From Paraburkholderia sp. SG-MS1 (GTDB taxonomy: Bacteria; Pseudomonadota; Gammaproteobacteria; Burkholderiales; Burkholderiaceae), in NCBI RefSeq assembly GCF_012275575.1, contig NZ_NPIH01000105.1, forward strand, positions 1 to 62,637: a stretch of DNA of 62,637 nucleotides, read 5' to 3'. Shown in pieces: positions 1 through 9,888 of this stretch (position 1 is the stretch's first letter; each line of letters begins with the position of its first letter). Both the position numbers and the translations under genes were made by a program. Below the pieces are notes generated by a model. It searched no databases. It saw only the letters and a program-made list of their open reading frames with translations, and was not told the origin of the DNA.

Positions 1-62
1 TCGCAATTCGCGAAGGCGGCCGTACGGTCGGCGCTGGTGTGGTTGCCAAGATCCTCGAGTAA
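1..62 (+). CDS. tuf: Elongation factor Tu, C-terminal end (partial)
   Basis: The window opens inside a reading frame whose last residues are AIREGGRTVGAGVVAKILE followed by TAA, the invariant C-terminus of EF-Tu domain III. EF-Tu is the GTPase that delivers aminoacyl-tRNA to the ribosomal A site. Its position directly upstream of rpsJ is the usual str/S10 junction in betaproteobacteria. Only about 20 codons are present; the start lies outside the window. Confidence 0.97.
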   Translation, partial: AIREGGRTVGAGVVAKILE

Positions 63-105
63 AATCGCGGATTGACCTTGCAGTACATGGAGTAATTGGT
101 GCCCG

Positions 106-140
106 GAGCCGGGCGCCGGCCCCAAGCGGGCGCCCGGCTC
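106..140 (+). other. 12-bp perfect hairpin between tuf and rpsJ
   Basis: GAGCCGGGCGCC at 106-117 pairs perfectly with 129-140 across an 11-nt loop. It is followed by TACGTTCTTT, only a weak T tract. It may be a partial terminator or attenuator that lowers read-through from tuf into rpsJ. The stem is seen directly; the function is inferred. Confidence 0.5.
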
Positions 141-197
141 TACGTTCTTTACTATCTGGCGGCGCAATACCGCCTCGCTCTTTTCCAAGGAATTGTC

Positions 198-509
198 ATG
201 CAGAACCAGAAAATCCGCATTCGCCTGAAAGCTTTCGACTATCGCCTGATCGACCAATCGGCAGCTGAAATCGTCGACACGGCTAAGCGGACTGGCGCAA
301 TCGTTCGTGGTCCGGTGCCCCTGCCGACCCGCATTCAACGCTTCGACATCCTGCGTTCGCCGCACGTCAACAAGACGTCGCGTGATCAGCTTGAAATCCG
401 TACGCACCAACGCCTGATGGATATCGTCGATCCGACGGACAAGACCGTTGACGCATTGATGAAGCTCGATCTGCCGGCGGGCGTGGACGTTGAAATCAAG
501 CTGCAATAA
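198..509 (+). CDS. rpsJ: 30S ribosomal protein S10
   Basis: The product is 103 aa, the family length, starting [19 protein letters not shown] and containing the conserved [20 protein letters not shown] loop. S10 sits in the head of the small subunit and, as NusE, joins the NusB antitermination complex. The chosen ATG at 198 has AAGGA upstream; an in-frame upstream extension encodes no recognisable S10 sequence. It is the first gene of the S10 operon and is separated from rplC by an unusually long gap of 201 bp. Confidence 0.97.
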   Translation: MQNQKIRIRLKAFDYRLIDQSAAEIVDTAKRTGAIVRGPVPLPTRIQRFDILRSPHVNKTSRDQLEIRTHQRLMDIVDPTDKTVDALMKLDLPAGVDVEIKLQ

Positions 510-559
510 GGCTTGCGGAGCTTGTCCGGCGTGCCGGACAGAGCTAAGTCATTGATTGC

Positions 560-588
560 TTGCGGAAAACGAAAAGCCTCGCTATAAT
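560..588 (+). promoter_or_regulatory. Sigma70-type promoter in front of rplC, inside a hairpin
   Basis: TTGCGG at 560-565, a 17-bp spacer and a perfect TATAAT at 583-588. The -10 box lies in the loop of an inverted repeat (GAAAAGCCT at 571-579 with AGGCTTTTC at 592-600). Spacing and -10 match the consensus, and the site lies in the only sizeable gap between rpsJ and the rest of the S10 genes. It probably allows rplC onwards to be transcribed independently of tuf-rpsJ. Confidence 0.6.
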
Positions 589-710
589 GCAAGGCTTTTC
601 GCGCATTTGCGCAAAAAAGTCGGTGTGCTGCAGCGTGAATTCACGCCCGAAACGGCGCCGGCATTTTGTAAATTAGCCCCGACCAATCGCAGTCGGGAAT
701 GGAGAAAACG

Positions 711-1370
711 ATGAGCCTTGGACTCGTAGGTCGCAAGGTTGGCATGACCCGTATCTTCACGGCAGAAGGGGATTCGATTCCCGTTACCGTGCTGGACGTG
801 TCCGACAACCGCGTGACGCAGATCAAGACTGTTGAAACCGACGGCTACACGGCCGTGCAGGTTGCATTCGGTACGCGCCGTGCATCGCGCGTGACGAAGC
901 CGTTGGCCGGTCATCTCGCCAAAGCCGGTGTTCAAGCCGGTGAAATCCTCAAAGAATTCCAGATCGATGCCGCCAAGGCTGCCGAGTTGTCGAACGGTAC
1001 CGTGGTCGGTCCCGACCTGTTCGAAGTAGGCCAGAAGGTCGACGTGCAAGGCGTGTCGATCGGTAAGGGCTACGCCGGTACCATCAAACGTTACAACTTC
1101 GCATCCGGCCGTGCATCGCACGGTAACTCGCGCTCGCACAACGTGCCGGGTTCGATCGGTATGGCGCAAGATCCGGGTCGTGTTTTCCCGGGTAAGCGCA
1201 TGACCGGTCACATGGGTGACGACACGGTAACGGTGCAAAACCTCGAAATCGCTCGTATCGACGCTGACCGCAAGCTGTTGCTGATCAAGGGCGCCGTTCC
1301 GGGTGCGAAGGGTGGCAAGGTATTCGTTACGCCGGCCGTGAAGACGCGTGCCGTGAAAGGAGCGAAATAA
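711..1370 (+). CDS. rplC: 50S ribosomal protein L3
   Basis: The product is 219 aa and begins [17 protein letters not shown], the L3 signature, with GGAG upstream of the ATG at 711. L3 is an early assembly protein whose loop reaches the peptidyl transferase centre. The loop segment [20 protein letters not shown] is present. The residue aligned with E. coli Gln150, methylated there by PrmB, is Met151 here. The stop codon overlaps the rplD start by one base (TAATG), so translation is probably coupled. Confidence 0.97.
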   Translation: MSLGLVGRKVGMTRIFTAEGDSIPVTVLDVSDNRVTQIKTVETDGYTAVQVAFGTRRASRVTKPLAGHLAKAGVQAGEILKEFQIDAAKAAELSNGTVVGPDLFEVGQKVDVQGVSIGKGYAGTIKRYNFASGRASHGNSRSHNVPGSIGMAQDPGRVFPGKRMTGHMGDDTVTVQNLEIARIDADRKLLLIKGAVPGAKGGKVFVTPAVKTRAVKGAK

Positions 1371-1990
1371 TGGAACTTAAGCTCCTGAATGCCAATGGTC
1401 AGGAAGGTGCAGGCGTTAGCGCGTCGGACGTCGTGTTCGGCCGCGATTACAACGAAGCCCTGATTCACCAGGTAGTGGTGGCGTATCAAGCGAATGCCCG
1501 TAGCGGCAACCGCGCGCAGAAGGATCGTGAGCAAGTTAAGCACACGACCAAGAAGCCGTGGCGCCAGAAGGGTACGGGCCGTGCCCGCGCCGGTATGTCG
1601 TCGAGCCCGTTGTGGCGCGGCGGTGGCCGGATCTTCCCTAACTCGCCGGAAGAAAACTTTTCGCACAAGGTCAACAAGAAGATGCATCGCGCAGGTCTCT
1701 GCTCGATCTTCTCGCAGCTGGCCCGCGAAGGCCGCATCTCGGTGGTCGACGAGCTGACGCTCGAAGCGCCGAAGACAAAGCTGCTGGCCGAAAAATTTAA
1801 GGCGATGGGTCTCGACTCCGTGCTGGTGATTACCGACACGGTTGATGAAAACCTGTACCTCGCGTCGCGCAACCTCGCCCATGTGGCAGTTGTCGAGCCG
1901 CGTTACGCCGACCCGCTGTCGCTGATCTACTTCAAGAAGATCCTGATCACGAAGGCTGCGGTCGCCCAGATCGAGGAGTTGCTGTCATGA
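1370..1990 (+). CDS. rplD: 50S ribosomal protein L4
   Basis: The product is 206 aa and contains the long internal loop with [20 protein letters not shown] and WRGGGRIFP that lines the exit tunnel. In E. coli L4 also represses the S10 operon through its leader; whether it does so here is not shown. The gene overlaps rplC by one base and rplW by four (ATGA), consistent with coupled translation in the S10 operon. Confidence 0.97.
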   Translation: MELKLLNANGQEGAGVSASDVVFGRDYNEALIHQVVVAYQANARSGNRAQKDREQVKHTTKKPWRQKGTGRARAGMSSSPLWRGGGRIFPNSPEENFSHKVNKKMHRAGLCSIFSQLAREGRISVVDELTLEAPKTKLLAEKFKAMGLDSVLVITDTVDENLYLASRNLAHVAVVEPRYADPLSLIYFKKILITKAAVAQIEELLS

Positions 1991-2301
1991 GCGAGATTCG
2001 CAAGAACGATCATCGTTTGATGCAGGTCCTGCTCGCACCGGTGATCTCCGAAAAGGCGACGCTGGTGGCCGACAAGAACGAGCAAGTTGTGTTCGAAGTC
2101 GCGCCCGATGCCACGAAGCAGGAAGTGAAAGCTGCAGTCGAGCTACTGTTTAAGGTGGAAGTCAATTCCGTCAACGTGCTGGTCTCGAAGGGCAAAGCCA
2201 AGCGCTTTGGTCGCTTCATGGGCAAGCGCAAGGACGTGAAGAAGGCATACGTCTGCCTGAAGCCCGGCCAGGAAATCAACTTTGAAGCGGAGGCCAAGTA
2301 A
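1987..2301 (+). CDS. rplW: 50S ribosomal protein L23
   Basis: The product is 104 aa. It contains [26 protein letters not shown] split over strand and helix, and the [24 protein letters not shown] segment typical of L23. L23 lies at the polypeptide exit and docks trigger factor and SRP. The start overlaps the rplD stop (ATGA). The next gene, rplB, starts 2 bases after the stop. Confidence 0.97.
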   Translation: MSEIRKNDHRLMQVLLAPVISEKATLVADKNEQVVFEVAPDATKQEVKAAVELLFKVEVNSVNVLVSKGKAKRFGRFMGKRKDVKKAYVCLKPGQEINFEAEAK

Positions 2302-2303
2302 TC

Positions 2304-3131
2304 ATGGCAATCGTTAAAGTTAAGCCGACTTCGCCGGGTCGCCGTGCGATGGTCAAGGTGGTCAACAAGGATCTGCATAAGGGCAAGCCGTACGCACCGC
2401 TGCTCGACTCGCAGTCCTCGACGGCCGGCCGTAACAACAACGGTCACATCACCACGCGTCATAAGGGTGGTGGTCACAAGCATCACTATCGTGTCGTCGA
2501 TTTCCGTCGCAACAAGGACGGTATCGCAGCGAAGGTGGAGCGTCTCGAGTACGACCCGAACCGTAGCGCGAATATCGCGCTGGTTCTGTACGCGGACGGC
2601 GAACGCCGCTACATCATTGCTCCGAAGGGTGTCGCAGTTGGTCAGCAACTGATGTCGGGTTCGGAAGCGCCGATCCGCGCAGGCAACACGCTGCCGATCC
2701 GCAACATTCCGGTCGGTACGACGATCCACTGCATCGAAATGCTGCCGGGCAAGGGCGCGCAAATGGCGCGTTCGGCTGGTACGTCGGCGATGTTGCTGGC
2801 TCGTGAAGGCATCTACGCACAGGTCCGCCTGCGCTCGGGTGAAATCCGCCGCGTCCACGTTGAGTGCCGCGCGACGATTGGTGAAGTTGGCAACGAAGAG
2901 CATAGCCTCCGTCAAATCGGTAAGGCTGGCGCAAACCGCTGGCGCGGTATCCGCCCGACGGTGCGTGGCGTTGCAATGAACCCGGTCGATCACCCGCACG
3001 GCGGTGGTGAAGGCAAGACGGCTGCAGGTCGCGATCCGGTGAGCCCGTGGGGCACGCCTGCTAAGGGTTATCGCACCCGCAGCAACAAGCGCACGACGAG
3101 CATGATCGTCCAGCGCCGTCACAAGCGTTAA
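2304..3131 (+). CDS. rplB: 50S ribosomal protein L2
   Basis: The product is 275 aa, the normal length. It has the N-terminal [13 protein letters not shown] motif and the C-terminal [17 protein letters not shown] loop carrying the conserved histidine near the peptidyl transferase centre. L2 binds 23S rRNA and supports subunit association and peptide bond formation. It lies between rplW and rpsS in the standard S10 order, with an 11-base gap to rpsS holding AAGGAG. Confidence 0.98.
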   Translation: MAIVKVKPTSPGRRAMVKVVNKDLHKGKPYAPLLDSQSSTAGRNNNGHITTRHKGGGHKHHYRVVDFRRNKDGIAAKVERLEYDPNRSANIALVLYADGERRYIIAPKGVAVGQQLMSGSEAPIRAGNTLPIRNIPVGTTIHCIEMLPGKGAQMARSAGTSAMLLAREGIYAQVRLRSGEIRRVHVECRATIGEVGNEEHSLRQIGKAGANRWRGIRPTVRGVAMNPVDHPHGGGEGKTAAGRDPVSPWGTPAKGYRTRSNKRTTSMIVQRRHKR

Positions 3132-3141
3132 GGAGTAGGCA

Positions 3142-3417
3142 ATGGCACGTTCTGTAAAAAAAGGTCCGTTCTGCGACGCCCATTTGCTGAAGAAAGTTGA
3201 GGCGGCAGCAGCTTCGCGGGATAAGAAGCCGATCAAAACCTGGTCGCGTCGCTCGACGATCCTCCCGGATTTCATCGGTCTGACGATCGCCGTTCACAAC
3301 GGCCGTCAACACGTTCCGGTGTACATCTCGGAAAACATGGTCGGCCACAAGCTTGGCGAGTTTGCTTTGACCCGTACGTTCAAGGGTCACGCAGCCGACA
3401 AGAAGGCTAAGAAATAA
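3142..3417 (+). CDS. rpsS: 30S ribosomal protein S19
   Basis: The product is 91 aa, beginning [19 protein letters not shown] and containing [23 protein letters not shown] split by the family core. S19 forms a head complex with S13 and contacts A- and P-site tRNAs. AAGGAG precedes the ATG at 3142. Length and order match the S10 operon. Confidence 0.97.
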
Positions 3418-3427
3418 GGGGCTCATG

Positions 3428-3757
3428 ATGGAAGTGAAAGCAATTCATCGCGGTGCCCGCATCTCGGCGCAGAAAACGCGCCTTGTGGCTGACCAGATCC
3501 GCGGTTTGCCGGTCGACAAGGCGCTGAACGTTCTGACGTTCTCGCCGAAGAAGGCTGCGGGAATCGTGAAAAAGGTCGTGCTGTCGGCGATCGCGAATGC
3601 GGAGCATAACGAAGGCGCCGATATCGATGAGCTCAAGATCACGAGCATTTACATCGACAAGGCTGCGTCGCTCAAGCGTTTCACCGCGCGCGCTAAAGGC
3701 CGGGGTAACCGCATCGAGAAGCAATCCTGTCACATCACTGTGACGGTCGGGAATTAA
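3428..3757 (+). CDS. rplV: 50S ribosomal protein L22
   Basis: The product is 109 aa from the second of two tandem ATGs at 3425 and 3428; [20 protein letters not shown] is the usual N-terminus, so 3428 is preferred. The C-terminal hairpin [19 protein letters not shown] is the part that reaches into the exit tunnel, where macrolide resistance mutations map in other bacteria. It is followed 11 bases later by rpsC. Confidence 0.95.
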   Translation: MEVKAIHRGARISAQKTRLVADQIRGLPVDKALNVLTFSPKKAAGIVKKVVLSAIANAEHNEGADIDELKITSIYIDKAASLKRFTARAKGRGNRIEKQSCHITVTVGN

Positions 3758-3768
3758 GGGGTCATACG

Positions 3769-4575
3769 ATGGGACAGAAAATTCATCCGACTGGCTTCCG
3801 TTTGGCCGTCAGCCGCAATTGGGCGTCGCGTTGGTACGCGAACAACAACAATTTCGCGGCGATGTTGCAGGAAGACATCGGTGTTCGTGAATACTTGAAG
3901 AAGAAGCTGAAAAACGCTTCGGTTGGTCGCGTCGTTATCGAGCGTCCGGCGAAGAACGCGCGTATCACGATTTATAGCTCGCGTCCGGGTGTTGTCATTG
4001 GTAAGAAGGGCGAGGATATCGAACTGCTGAAGTCGGAACTGCAGCGCCGCATGGGCGTTCCGGTCCACGTCAACATCGAAGAGATCCGCAAGCCGGAAAC
4101 CGATGCGCAACTGATCGCGGATTCGATCACGCAGCAACTCGAGCGCCGGATCATGTTCCGTCGCGCGATGAAGCGTGCGATGCAAAACGCAATGCGTCTG
4201 GGTGCTCAAGGCATCAAGATCATGAGCGCAGGCCGCCTGAATGGTATCGAAATCGCTCGTACGGAATGGTATCGCGAAGGTCGCGTGCCGCTTCATACGC
4301 TGCGTGCTGATATCGACTACGCGACTTCGGAAGCGAAGACGACGTACGGCATCATCGGCGTGAAGGTGTGGGTCTACAAGGGCGACACGCTCGGCCGCAA
4401 CGACGCTCCGGTGGTTGAAGAAGTCGCCGAAGAAAAGCGTCCGCGCCGCAACGCACGTCCGGGTGGCGATCGCCGTCCGCGTCGCGATGGTGAAGGTGGT
4501 GGCCCGGCAGGTGCACGCCGTGGCGCTCCTCGTCGTGCTGGCGGTGCCGGTGGCGACGGGAAGACTGGAGAATAA
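3769..4575 (+). CDS. rpsC: 30S ribosomal protein S3, with Arg/Gly-rich tail
   Basis: The product is 268 aa, starting [18 protein letters not shown]. It has a type II KH domain with the [17 protein letters not shown] loop and a C-terminal domain that helps form the mRNA entry and helicase site with S4 and S5. The last ~50 residues after [12 protein letters not shown] are a low-complexity Arg/Gly/Pro tail, making the protein about 35 residues longer than E. coli S3 (233 aa). Such tails are common in Burkholderiaceae. The stop is 2 bases before rplP. Confidence 0.97.
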   Translation: MGQKIHPTGFRLAVSRNWASRWYANNNNFAAMLQEDIGVREYLKKKLKNASVGRVVIERPAKNARITIYSSRPGVVIGKKGEDIELLKSELQRRMGVPVHVNIEEIRKPETDAQLIADSITQQLERRIMFRRAMKRAMQNAMRLGAQGIKIMSAGRLNGIEIARTEWYREGRVPLHTLRADIDYATSEAKTTYGIIGVKVWVYKGDTLGRNDAPVVEEVAEEKRPRRNARPGGDRRPRRDGEGGGPAGARRGAPRRAGGAGGDGKTGE

Positions 4576-4577
4576 CG

Positions 4578-4994
4578 ATGCTGCAACCGAAACGCAGAAA
4601 GTATCGCAAAGAGCAGAAGGGTCGTAACACCGGTATCGCTACCCGCGGCAACGCGGTGTCGTTCGGTGAGTTCGGCCTGAAGGCTGTCGGTCGAGGTCGC
4701 TTGACCGCGCGCCAGATTGAAGCGGCACGTCGTGCAATGACGCGTCACATCAAGCGTGGTGGCCGCATCTGGATCCGCATCTTCCCGGACAAGCCGATCT
4801 CGCACAAGCCGGCTGAAGTACGTATGGGTAACGGTAAAGGTAACCCCGAGTACTACGTCGCAGAGATTCAACCGGGCAAGATGCTGTACGAAATGGACGG
4901 CGTAACCGAAGAGCTGGCACGCGAAGCGTTCCGTCTGGCTGCAGCTAAGCTGCCGCTGAAGACGACGTTTATCGTGCGTCAGCTCGGCGCCTAA
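4578..4994 (+). CDS. rplP: 50S ribosomal protein L16
   Basis: The product is 138 aa, beginning [17 protein letters not shown]. It contains [19 protein letters not shown]; the arginine of VRMG corresponds to the residue hydroxylated by YcfD in E. coli. L16 organises the A-site region of the large subunit. It is followed after 10 bases (with AAGGAG) by rpmC. Confidence 0.97.
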   Translation: MLQPKRRKYRKEQKGRNTGIATRGNAVSFGEFGLKAVGRGRLTARQIEAARRAMTRHIKRGGRIWIRIFPDKPISHKPAEVRMGNGKGNPEYYVAEIQPGKMLYEMDGVTEELAREAFRLAAAKLPLKTTFIVRQLGA

Positions 4995-5004
4995 GGAGCA
5001 AATG

Positions 5005-5199
5005 ATGAAGGCTTCCGAACTTCACCAGAAAGATCAGGCCGCGCTCAACAAGGAGCTGTCGGACCTGTTGAAGGCGCAATTCGGCCTGCGCATGCAACTC
5101 GCGACCCAGCAGCTCACGAATACGAGCCAGCTGAAGAAGGTCCGTCGCGACATCGCACGTGTGCGGACCGTCCTGACTGAGAAGGCGAACCAGAAATGA
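5005..5199 (+). CDS. rpmC: 50S ribosomal protein L29
   Basis: The product is 64 aa starting at the second of two adjacent ATGs (5002, 5005): [20 protein letters not shown], then [29 protein letters not shown] split over two helices, the L29 pattern. L29 sits beside L23 at the tunnel exit. Its stop overlaps the rpsQ start (ATGA). Confidence 0.95.
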
Positions 5200-5468
5200 A
5201 CGATAGCGTAAAAACCTCGCTCAAGCGGACGCTGGTCGGCAAGGTCGTCAGCAACAAGATGGACAAGACGGTCACCGTGCTGGTTGAGCACCGCGTGAAG
5301 CATCCGATCTACGGCAAGTACGTTGTGCGTTCGAAGAAATACCACGCGCACGACGATGCGAACACGTACAACGAGGGCGACCTCGTTGAAATCCAGGAAA
5401 CGCGTCCGATTTCGAAGACGAAAGCTTGGGTTGTGGCTCGCCTGGTCGAGGCTGCTCGCGTCATCTGA
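5196..5468 (+). CDS. rpsQ: 30S ribosomal protein S17
   Basis: The product is 90 aa with the OB-fold sequence [20 protein letters not shown] and the [20 protein letters not shown] strand. S17 is a primary binder of the 16S rRNA 5' domain. It ends the S10 gene block. The following 290-bp gap holds a promoter, so this is the S10/spc boundary. Confidence 0.97.
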
Positions 5469-5512
5469 CGCCGCAAAGTTGTAGAAGTAATTGAAATCGC
5501 AGTAAGTTTCGC

Positions 5513-5540
5513 TTGCAAGACCGGGATTATTTGTTATAAT
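5513..5540 (+). promoter_or_regulatory. Promoter of the spc operon (rplN onward)
   Basis: TTGCAA at 5513-5518, 16 bp, then a perfect TATAAT at 5535-5540. It lies in the 290-bp gap 5469-5758, the longest in the ribosomal protein block, leaving a leader of about 210 nt before rplN. I see no clear intrinsic terminator in the gap, so read-through from the S10 genes is also likely. Confidence 0.65.
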
Positions 5541-5758
5541 CTCGGTCTTCCCTCTTTTATGGGAGCCCCGTCGCGGGCGAAGTTGGTGGGGGAAGCGGTT
5601 CGGGCGCCAGCCTGTTCCGAAGGATTCACCGGATTGCGATGGCGGGTTTCGTTTGCCGTCGCTGCTGTTCATACCCAAGCAGCCGATTGGCTGACGGGAC
5701 CAAGACTGACCGGGTACGCCATGGTGGTGTGACCGGATTAAGTTGGGAAAGATAAACC

Positions 5759-6127
5759 ATGATCCAGACCGAAACTCGGCTTGAAGTGGCCGACAACACG
5801 GGTGCGCGTGAAGTCATGTGCATCAAGGTGCTCGGCGGCTCGAAGCGTCGTTATGCCAGCATTGGCGACATCATTAAGGTGACCGTCAAAGAAGCAACGC
5901 CGCGCGGGCGCGTGAAGAAAGGCGAAATTTATAACGCCGTGGTGGTTCGCACCGCCAAGGGCGTGCGCCGTCAGGACGGCTCGCTGATCAAGTTCGATGG
6001 CAACGCCGCTGTGTTGTTAAATGCGAAGCTCGAACCTATTGGCACCCGTATTTTCGGGCCTGTCACGCGCGAGTTGCGCAGCGAACGATTCATGAAGATC
6101 GTTTCGCTGGCACCTGAAGTGCTGTAA
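5759..6127 (+). CDS. rplN: 50S ribosomal protein L14
   Basis: The product is 122 aa, the family length, beginning [20 protein letters not shown] and containing [18 protein letters not shown]14 is at the subunit interface, where RsfS can bind. It is the first gene of the spc operon and follows the promoter at 5513-5540. Confidence 0.97.
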   Translation: MIQTETRLEVADNTGAREVMCIKVLGGSKRRYASIGDIIKVTVKEATPRGRVKKGEIYNAVVVRTAKGVRRQDGSLIKFDGNAAVLLNAKLEPIGTRIFGPVTRELRSERFMKIVSLAPEVL

Positions 6128-6136
6128 GGAGTCGCG

Positions 6137-6445
6137 ATGAACAAGATTCGCAAAGGTGACGAAGTTATCGTCATCACCGGCAAAGATAAAGGCAAGCGCG
6201 GCGTCGTGCTGTCCGTTGGCGAAGGCAAAGTTATTGTCGAGGGTATCAACCTCGTCAAGAAACACGTCAAGCCGAACCCAATGAAGGGTACGACGGGCGG
6301 TGTGGAAGCCAAGACGATGCCGCTGCAAATTTCGAACGTCGCATTGGTCGACGCGAATGGCAAGGCGTCGCGTGTAGGCATCAAGGTCGAAGGAGACAAG
6401 AAGGTGCGTTTCCTTAAGACGACCGGTGCCGAGCTGAGCGCCTGA
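6137..6445 (+). CDS. rplX: 50S ribosomal protein L24
   Basis: The product is 102 aa with an N-terminal KOW motif ([18 protein letters not shown]) and [19 protein letters not shown] split as in the family. L24 starts 50S assembly and sits near the exit tunnel. It is nine bases from rplN with AAGGAG before the ATG. Confidence 0.97.
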   Translation: MNKIRKGDEVIVITGKDKGKRGVVLSVGEGKVIVEGINLVKKHVKPNPMKGTTGGVEAKTMPLQISNVALVDANGKASRVGIKVEGDKKVRFLKTTGAELSA

Positions 6446-6462
6446 CGCTGCGGAGTATAAAA

Positions 6463-7002
6463 ATGGCTCGTTTGCAAGAGTTTTACAAAGAAAAGGTTGT
6501 ACCCGGCCTTATCGAAAAGTTCGGTTACAAGTCCGTGATGGAAGTGCCGCGCATCACCAAGATCACCCTGAATATGGGCCTTGGCGAAGCGGTTGCTGAC
6601 AAGAAGATCATCGAAAACGCCGTTGGCGACCTGACGAAGATCGCCGGCCAGAAGCCGGTGATCACGAAGGCGCGTAAGGCGATCGCTGGCTTCAAGATCC
6701 GTCAGGGCTATCCGATCGGTGCAATGGTCACGTTGCGTGGTCAGGCAATGTACGAATTTCTGGACCGTTTCGTGACGGTTGCGCTCCCGCGTGTGCGTGA
6801 CTTTCGTGGCGTGTCGGGTCGTGCGTTCGATGGTCGCGGCAACTACAACATCGGTGTGAAAGAGCAGATCATTTTCCCCGAAATCGACTACGACAAAATC
6901 GACGCATTGCGTGGGCTGAACATCAGCATCACGACGACTGCGAAGACCGACGACGAAGCAAAGGCCCTGCTCGCCAGCTTCAAGTTCCCGTTCAGAAACT
7001 GA
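6463..7002 (+). CDS. rplE: 50S ribosomal protein L5
   Basis: The product is 179 aa. It contains the L5 sequences [17 protein letters not shown] and [15 protein letters not shown] [17 protein letters not shown], and [19 protein letters not shown]5 binds 5S rRNA and contacts S13 across the inter-subunit bridge. It lies in the standard spc order between rplX and rpsN. Confidence 0.97.
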   Translation: MARLQEFYKEKVVPGLIEKFGYKSVMEVPRITKITLNMGLGEAVADKKIIENAVGDLTKIAGQKPVITKARKAIAGFKIRQGYPIGAMVTLRGQAMYEFLDRFVTVALPRVRDFRGVSGRAFDGRGNYNIGVKEQIIFPEIDYDKIDALRGLNISITTTAKTDDEAKALLASFKFPFRN

Positions 7003-7009
7003 GGTTACC

Positions 7010-7315
7010 GTGGCTAAACTGGCACTGATCGAACGTGAAAAGAAGCGTGCTCGCCTCGCTGCTAAGTACGCTCCCAAGCGTGCAGAGTTGAAGGCGATCA
7101 TTAGCGATATGAGCAAGTCGGACGAAGAGCATTACGCAGCACGTCTGGAACTGCAACAACTGCCGCGCAACTCTAACCCGACCCGTAAGCGCAATCGTTG
7201 CGCAATTACCGGTCGTCCGCGCGGTACGTTCCGTAAATTCGGGCTGGCGCGTAACAAGATTCGTGAAATCGCGTTCCGCGGCGAGATCCCTGGCCTGACC
7301 AAGGCGAGCTGGTAA
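7010..7315 (+). CDS. rpsN: 30S ribosomal protein S14 (zinc-free type), GTG start
   Basis: The product is 101 aa, starting with GTG at 7010 (GAGG seven bases upstream). It contains [20 protein letters not shown] and ends [11 protein letters not shown]. It is the long form without the paired CxxC zinc ligands; only one Cys is present, so it is the C-minus type that needs no zinc. S14 is a late head-assembly protein. Confidence 0.96.
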   Translation: MAKLALIEREKKRARLAAKYAPKRAELKAIISDMSKSDEEHYAARLELQQLPRNSNPTRKRNRCAITGRPRGTFRKFGLARNKIREIAFRGEIPGLTKASW

Positions 7316-7329
7316 TAGGAGAAACGTAA

Positions 7330-7725
7330 ATGAGCATGAGTGATCCTATCGCCGATATGCTGACTCGCATCCGCAATGCGCAGATGGTTGAGAAAGTCTC
7401 GGTGACTATGCCCTCGTCGAAAGTCAAGGTTGCGATTGCGCAGGTCCTGAAGGACGAAGGCTATATCGATGATTTCGCAGTGAAGTCCGAAGGTGCGAAG
7501 TCTGAATTGAACATCGTGTTGAAGTACTACGCTGGCCGTCCGGTGATCGAGCGCATTGAACGCGTTTCGAAGCCTGGTCTGCGTGTGTACCGCGGCCGTA
7601 ACGACATCCCCGTGGTCATGAATGGCCTTGGCGTGGCAATCGTGTCGACGCCGAAGGGCGTGATGACGGACCGCAAGGCGCGTGCAACGGGCGTTGGCGG
7701 CGAAGTCATCTGCTACGTCGCTTAA
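7330..7725 (+). CDS. rpsH: 30S ribosomal protein S8
   Basis: The product is 131 aa, [20 protein letters not shown], ending [22 protein letters not shown], the S8 C-terminal signature. S8 binds the central 16S domain; in E. coli it represses the spc operon by binding near rplE, which is not tested here. An in-frame ATG two codons later is an alternative start. Confidence 0.97.
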
Positions 7726-7743
7726 GGCCGAAAGGAGAGAAAC

Positions 7744-8274
7744 ATGTCTCGAGTAGGTAAAAGCCCGATCGCGCTGCAAGGCGCAGAAGTGGCCCTTAGC
7801 GACGAACGCATTACCGTCAAGGGCCCGCTGGGTACGATTTCGCAGGCTGCCAATAGCCTAGTGAAAGTGGTGAACGACAACGGCACGCTGAAGATCGAGC
7901 CGGTGGGCGAGAGCCGCGAAGCGAATGCGATGTCGGGCACGATGCGCGCACTGGTTGCGAACATGGTGCACGGCGTGACGAAGGGTTTCGAGCGCAAGCT
8001 GACGCTGGTTGGCGTCGGTTACCGCGCACAGGCGCAAGGCGACAAGCTGAACCTGTCGCTGGGTTTCTCGCACCCTGTGGTGCACCAGATGCCGGAAGGC
8101 GTCAAGGCAGAAACCCCGTCGCAAACCGAAATCGTGATCAAGGGGATCGACAAACAGCAAGTTGGCCAGGTCGCTGCAGAAGTGCGCGGCTATCGCCCGC
8201 CGGAGCCTTATAAGGGCAAGGGTGTGCGTTACGCCAATGAGGTTGTGATCCTCAAAGAAACGAAGAAGAAGTAA
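7744..8274 (+). CDS. rplF: 50S ribosomal protein L6
   Basis: The product is 176 aa, [16 protein letters not shown], with [20 protein letters not shown] and the C-terminal [17 protein letters not shown] motif of L6. L6 lies by the GTPase centre and sarcin-ricin loop. GGAGAG precedes the ATG. Confidence 0.97.
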   Translation: MSRVGKSPIALQGAEVALSDERITVKGPLGTISQAANSLVKVVNDNGTLKIEPVGESREANAMSGTMRALVANMVHGVTKGFERKLTLVGVGYRAQAQGDKLNLSLGFSHPVVHQMPEGVKAETPSQTEIVIKGIDKQQVGQVAAEVRGYRPPEPYKGKGVRYANEVVILKETKKK

Positions 8275-8286
8275 GGGTGCGCAATC

Positions 8287-8652
8287 ATGGATAAGACTCA
8301 ATCTCGCCTGCGCCGCGCTCGTCAGACGCGTATCAAGATCGCTGAGCTGCAGGTCGCGCGTCTCGCCGTGCATCGCACGAACACGCACATCTATGCGCAA
8401 GTGTTCTCGCCATGCGGCACCAAGGTGCTCGCCAGCGCGTCGACGCTCGAAGCCGAAGTGCGTGCGCAATTGGCTGATCAGACGGGCAAGGGCGGCAACG
8501 TCGCTGCGGCGACCCTGATCGGTAAGCGCATCGCAGAAAAGGCTAAGGCTGCCGGCATCGAATCCGTCGCCTTCGACCGTTCGGGTTTCCGTTACCACGG
8601 CCGCGTGAAAGCGCTGGCTGATGCGGCGCGCGAAGCCGGACTCAAGTTCTAA
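8287..8652 (+). CDS. rplR: 50S ribosomal protein L18
   Basis: The product is 121 aa, starting [20 protein letters not shown] and ending [27 protein letters not shown], split by the family core [13 protein letters not shown]18 carries 5S rRNA to the large subunit with L5. Its position between rplF and rpsE is standard. Confidence 0.97.
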   Translation: MDKTQSRLRRARQTRIKIAELQVARLAVHRTNTHIYAQVFSPCGTKVLASASTLEAEVRAQLADQTGKGGNVAAATLIGKRIAEKAKAAGIESVAFDRSGFRYHGRVKALADAAREAGLKF

Positions 8653-8666
8653 GGGAAGAATTCGTC

Positions 8667-9185
8667 ATGGCAAAGATGCAAGCGAAAGTTCAGGCTGACG
8701 AACGCGACGACGGCCTTCGTGAAAAAATGATTTCGGTCAACCGCGTGACCAAGGTAGTGAAGGGTGGCCGGATTCTCGGTTTCGCCGCACTGACCGTGGT
8801 CGGCGATGGTGATGGCCGCGTCGGTATGGGCAAGGGCAAGGCGAAGGAAGTGCCGGTCGCTGTTCAGAAGGCGATGGAACAGGCTCGCCGTAACATGTTT
8901 AAGGTGCCGCTGAAGAACGGTACCCTGCAACACGAAGTGCACGGTAAGCACGGCGCATCGATGGTCCTCCTCGCTCCGGCGAAGGACGGTACCGGTGTGA
9001 TCGCTGGTGGCCCGATGCGCGCAGTGTTCGACGTGATGGGCGTGCAGAACGTTGTGGCCAAGAGCCACGGTTCGACGAACCCGTACAACCTCGTTCGTGC
9101 AACCCTCGACGGCCTGCGTAAGCAGTCGACGCCGGGGGACATCGCGGCGAAGCGCGGCAAGTCCGTCGAAGATATTCTGGGCTAA
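8667..9185 (+). CDS. rpsE: 30S ribosomal protein S5
   Basis: The product is 172 aa, with [20 protein letters not shown] in the double-stranded RNA-binding fold and the C-terminal [19 protein letters not shown] segment. S5 shapes the mRNA entry channel and decoding fidelity with S4 and S3. It is followed after 10 bases by rpmD. Confidence 0.97.
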   Translation: MAKMQAKVQADERDDGLREKMISVNRVTKVVKGGRILGFAALTVVGDGDGRVGMGKGKAKEVPVAVQKAMEQARRNMFKVPLKNGTLQHEVHGKHGASMVLLAPAKDGTGVIAGGPMRAVFDVMGVQNVVAKSHGSTNPYNLVRATLDGLRKQSTPGDIAAKRGKSVEDILG

Positions 9186-9195
9186 GGTGGACACC

Positions 9196-9378
9196 ATGTC
9201 TGATAAAACTGTCAAGGTCCAGCTCGTCAAGAGCCTGATCGGCACCCGTGAAACGCATCGTGCAACGGTGCGTGGCTTGGGCCTGCGCCGACTCAACTCG
9301 GTTAGCGAGTTGCAGGATACGCCGGCTGTGCGCGGCATGATCAACAAGGTTTCGTACCTCGTTAAGGTCATCAGCTAA
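9196..9378 (+). CDS. rpmD: 50S ribosomal protein L30
   Basis: The product is 60 aa from the ATG at 9196 ([20 protein letters not shown]), with [21 protein letters not shown] typical of bacterial L30 spread over the middle. An upstream in-frame extension overlaps rpsE and has no L30 similarity, so it was rejected. L30 is a small non-essential large-subunit protein. Confidence 0.95.
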   Translation: MSDKTVKVQLVKSLIGTRETHRATVRGLGLRRLNSVSELQDTPAVRGMINKVSYLVKVIS

Positions 9379-9407
9379 GCGGCTCACCAGGACTCAAGGA
9401 GTTGATA

Positions 9408-9842
9408 ATGGAATTGAATAACCTGAAGCCGGCTGAAGGCGCTAAGCACGCAAAGCGTCGCGTTGGGCGCGGTATCGGCTCCGGCCTCGGCAAGACCGCT
9501 GGCCGTGGCCACAAGGGTCAGAAGTCGCGCTCGGGCGGCTTTCACAAGGTTGGCTTCGAAGGCGGTCAAATGCCGCTGCAACGTCGCCTGCCCAAGCGTG
9601 GCTTCACCTCGCTGACGAAGGAATTCGTCGGTGAAGTGCGTCTCTCGGATCTGGAAAAGCTGCCGGTCGACGAAATCGATCTGCTGGCTCTGAAGCAAGC
9701 TGGCCTCGTCGGCGAGCTGATCAGGAGCGCCAAGATCATTGCGACGGGCGAGCTCAAGCGCAAGGTCGTTGTGAAGGGTCTGGGTGCGACGAAGGGTGCG
9801 CGCGCTGCGATTGAAGCAGCCGGCGGCTCTTTTGCCGAGTAA
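9408..9842 (+). CDS. rplO: 50S ribosomal protein L15
   Basis: The product is 144 aa, [20 protein letters not shown], then the Gly/Arg-rich [20 protein letters not shown] stretch of L15. The start at 9408 is chosen over a TTG two codons earlier because MELNNL is the conserved N-terminus and AAGGAG sits upstream. L15 is a late assembly protein. It precedes secY as usual. Confidence 0.96.
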   Translation: MELNNLKPAEGAKHAKRRVGRGIGSGLGKTAGRGHKGQKSRSGGFHKVGFEGGQMPLQRRLPKRGFTSLTKEFVGEVRLSDLEKLPVDEIDLLALKQAGLVGELIRSAKIIATGELKRKVVVKGLGATKGARAAIEAAGGSFAE

Positions 9843-9888
9843 CGCGCAAGTTATTTGCCGTCACTAGCATTTGCATCGGAGAAGGTAC

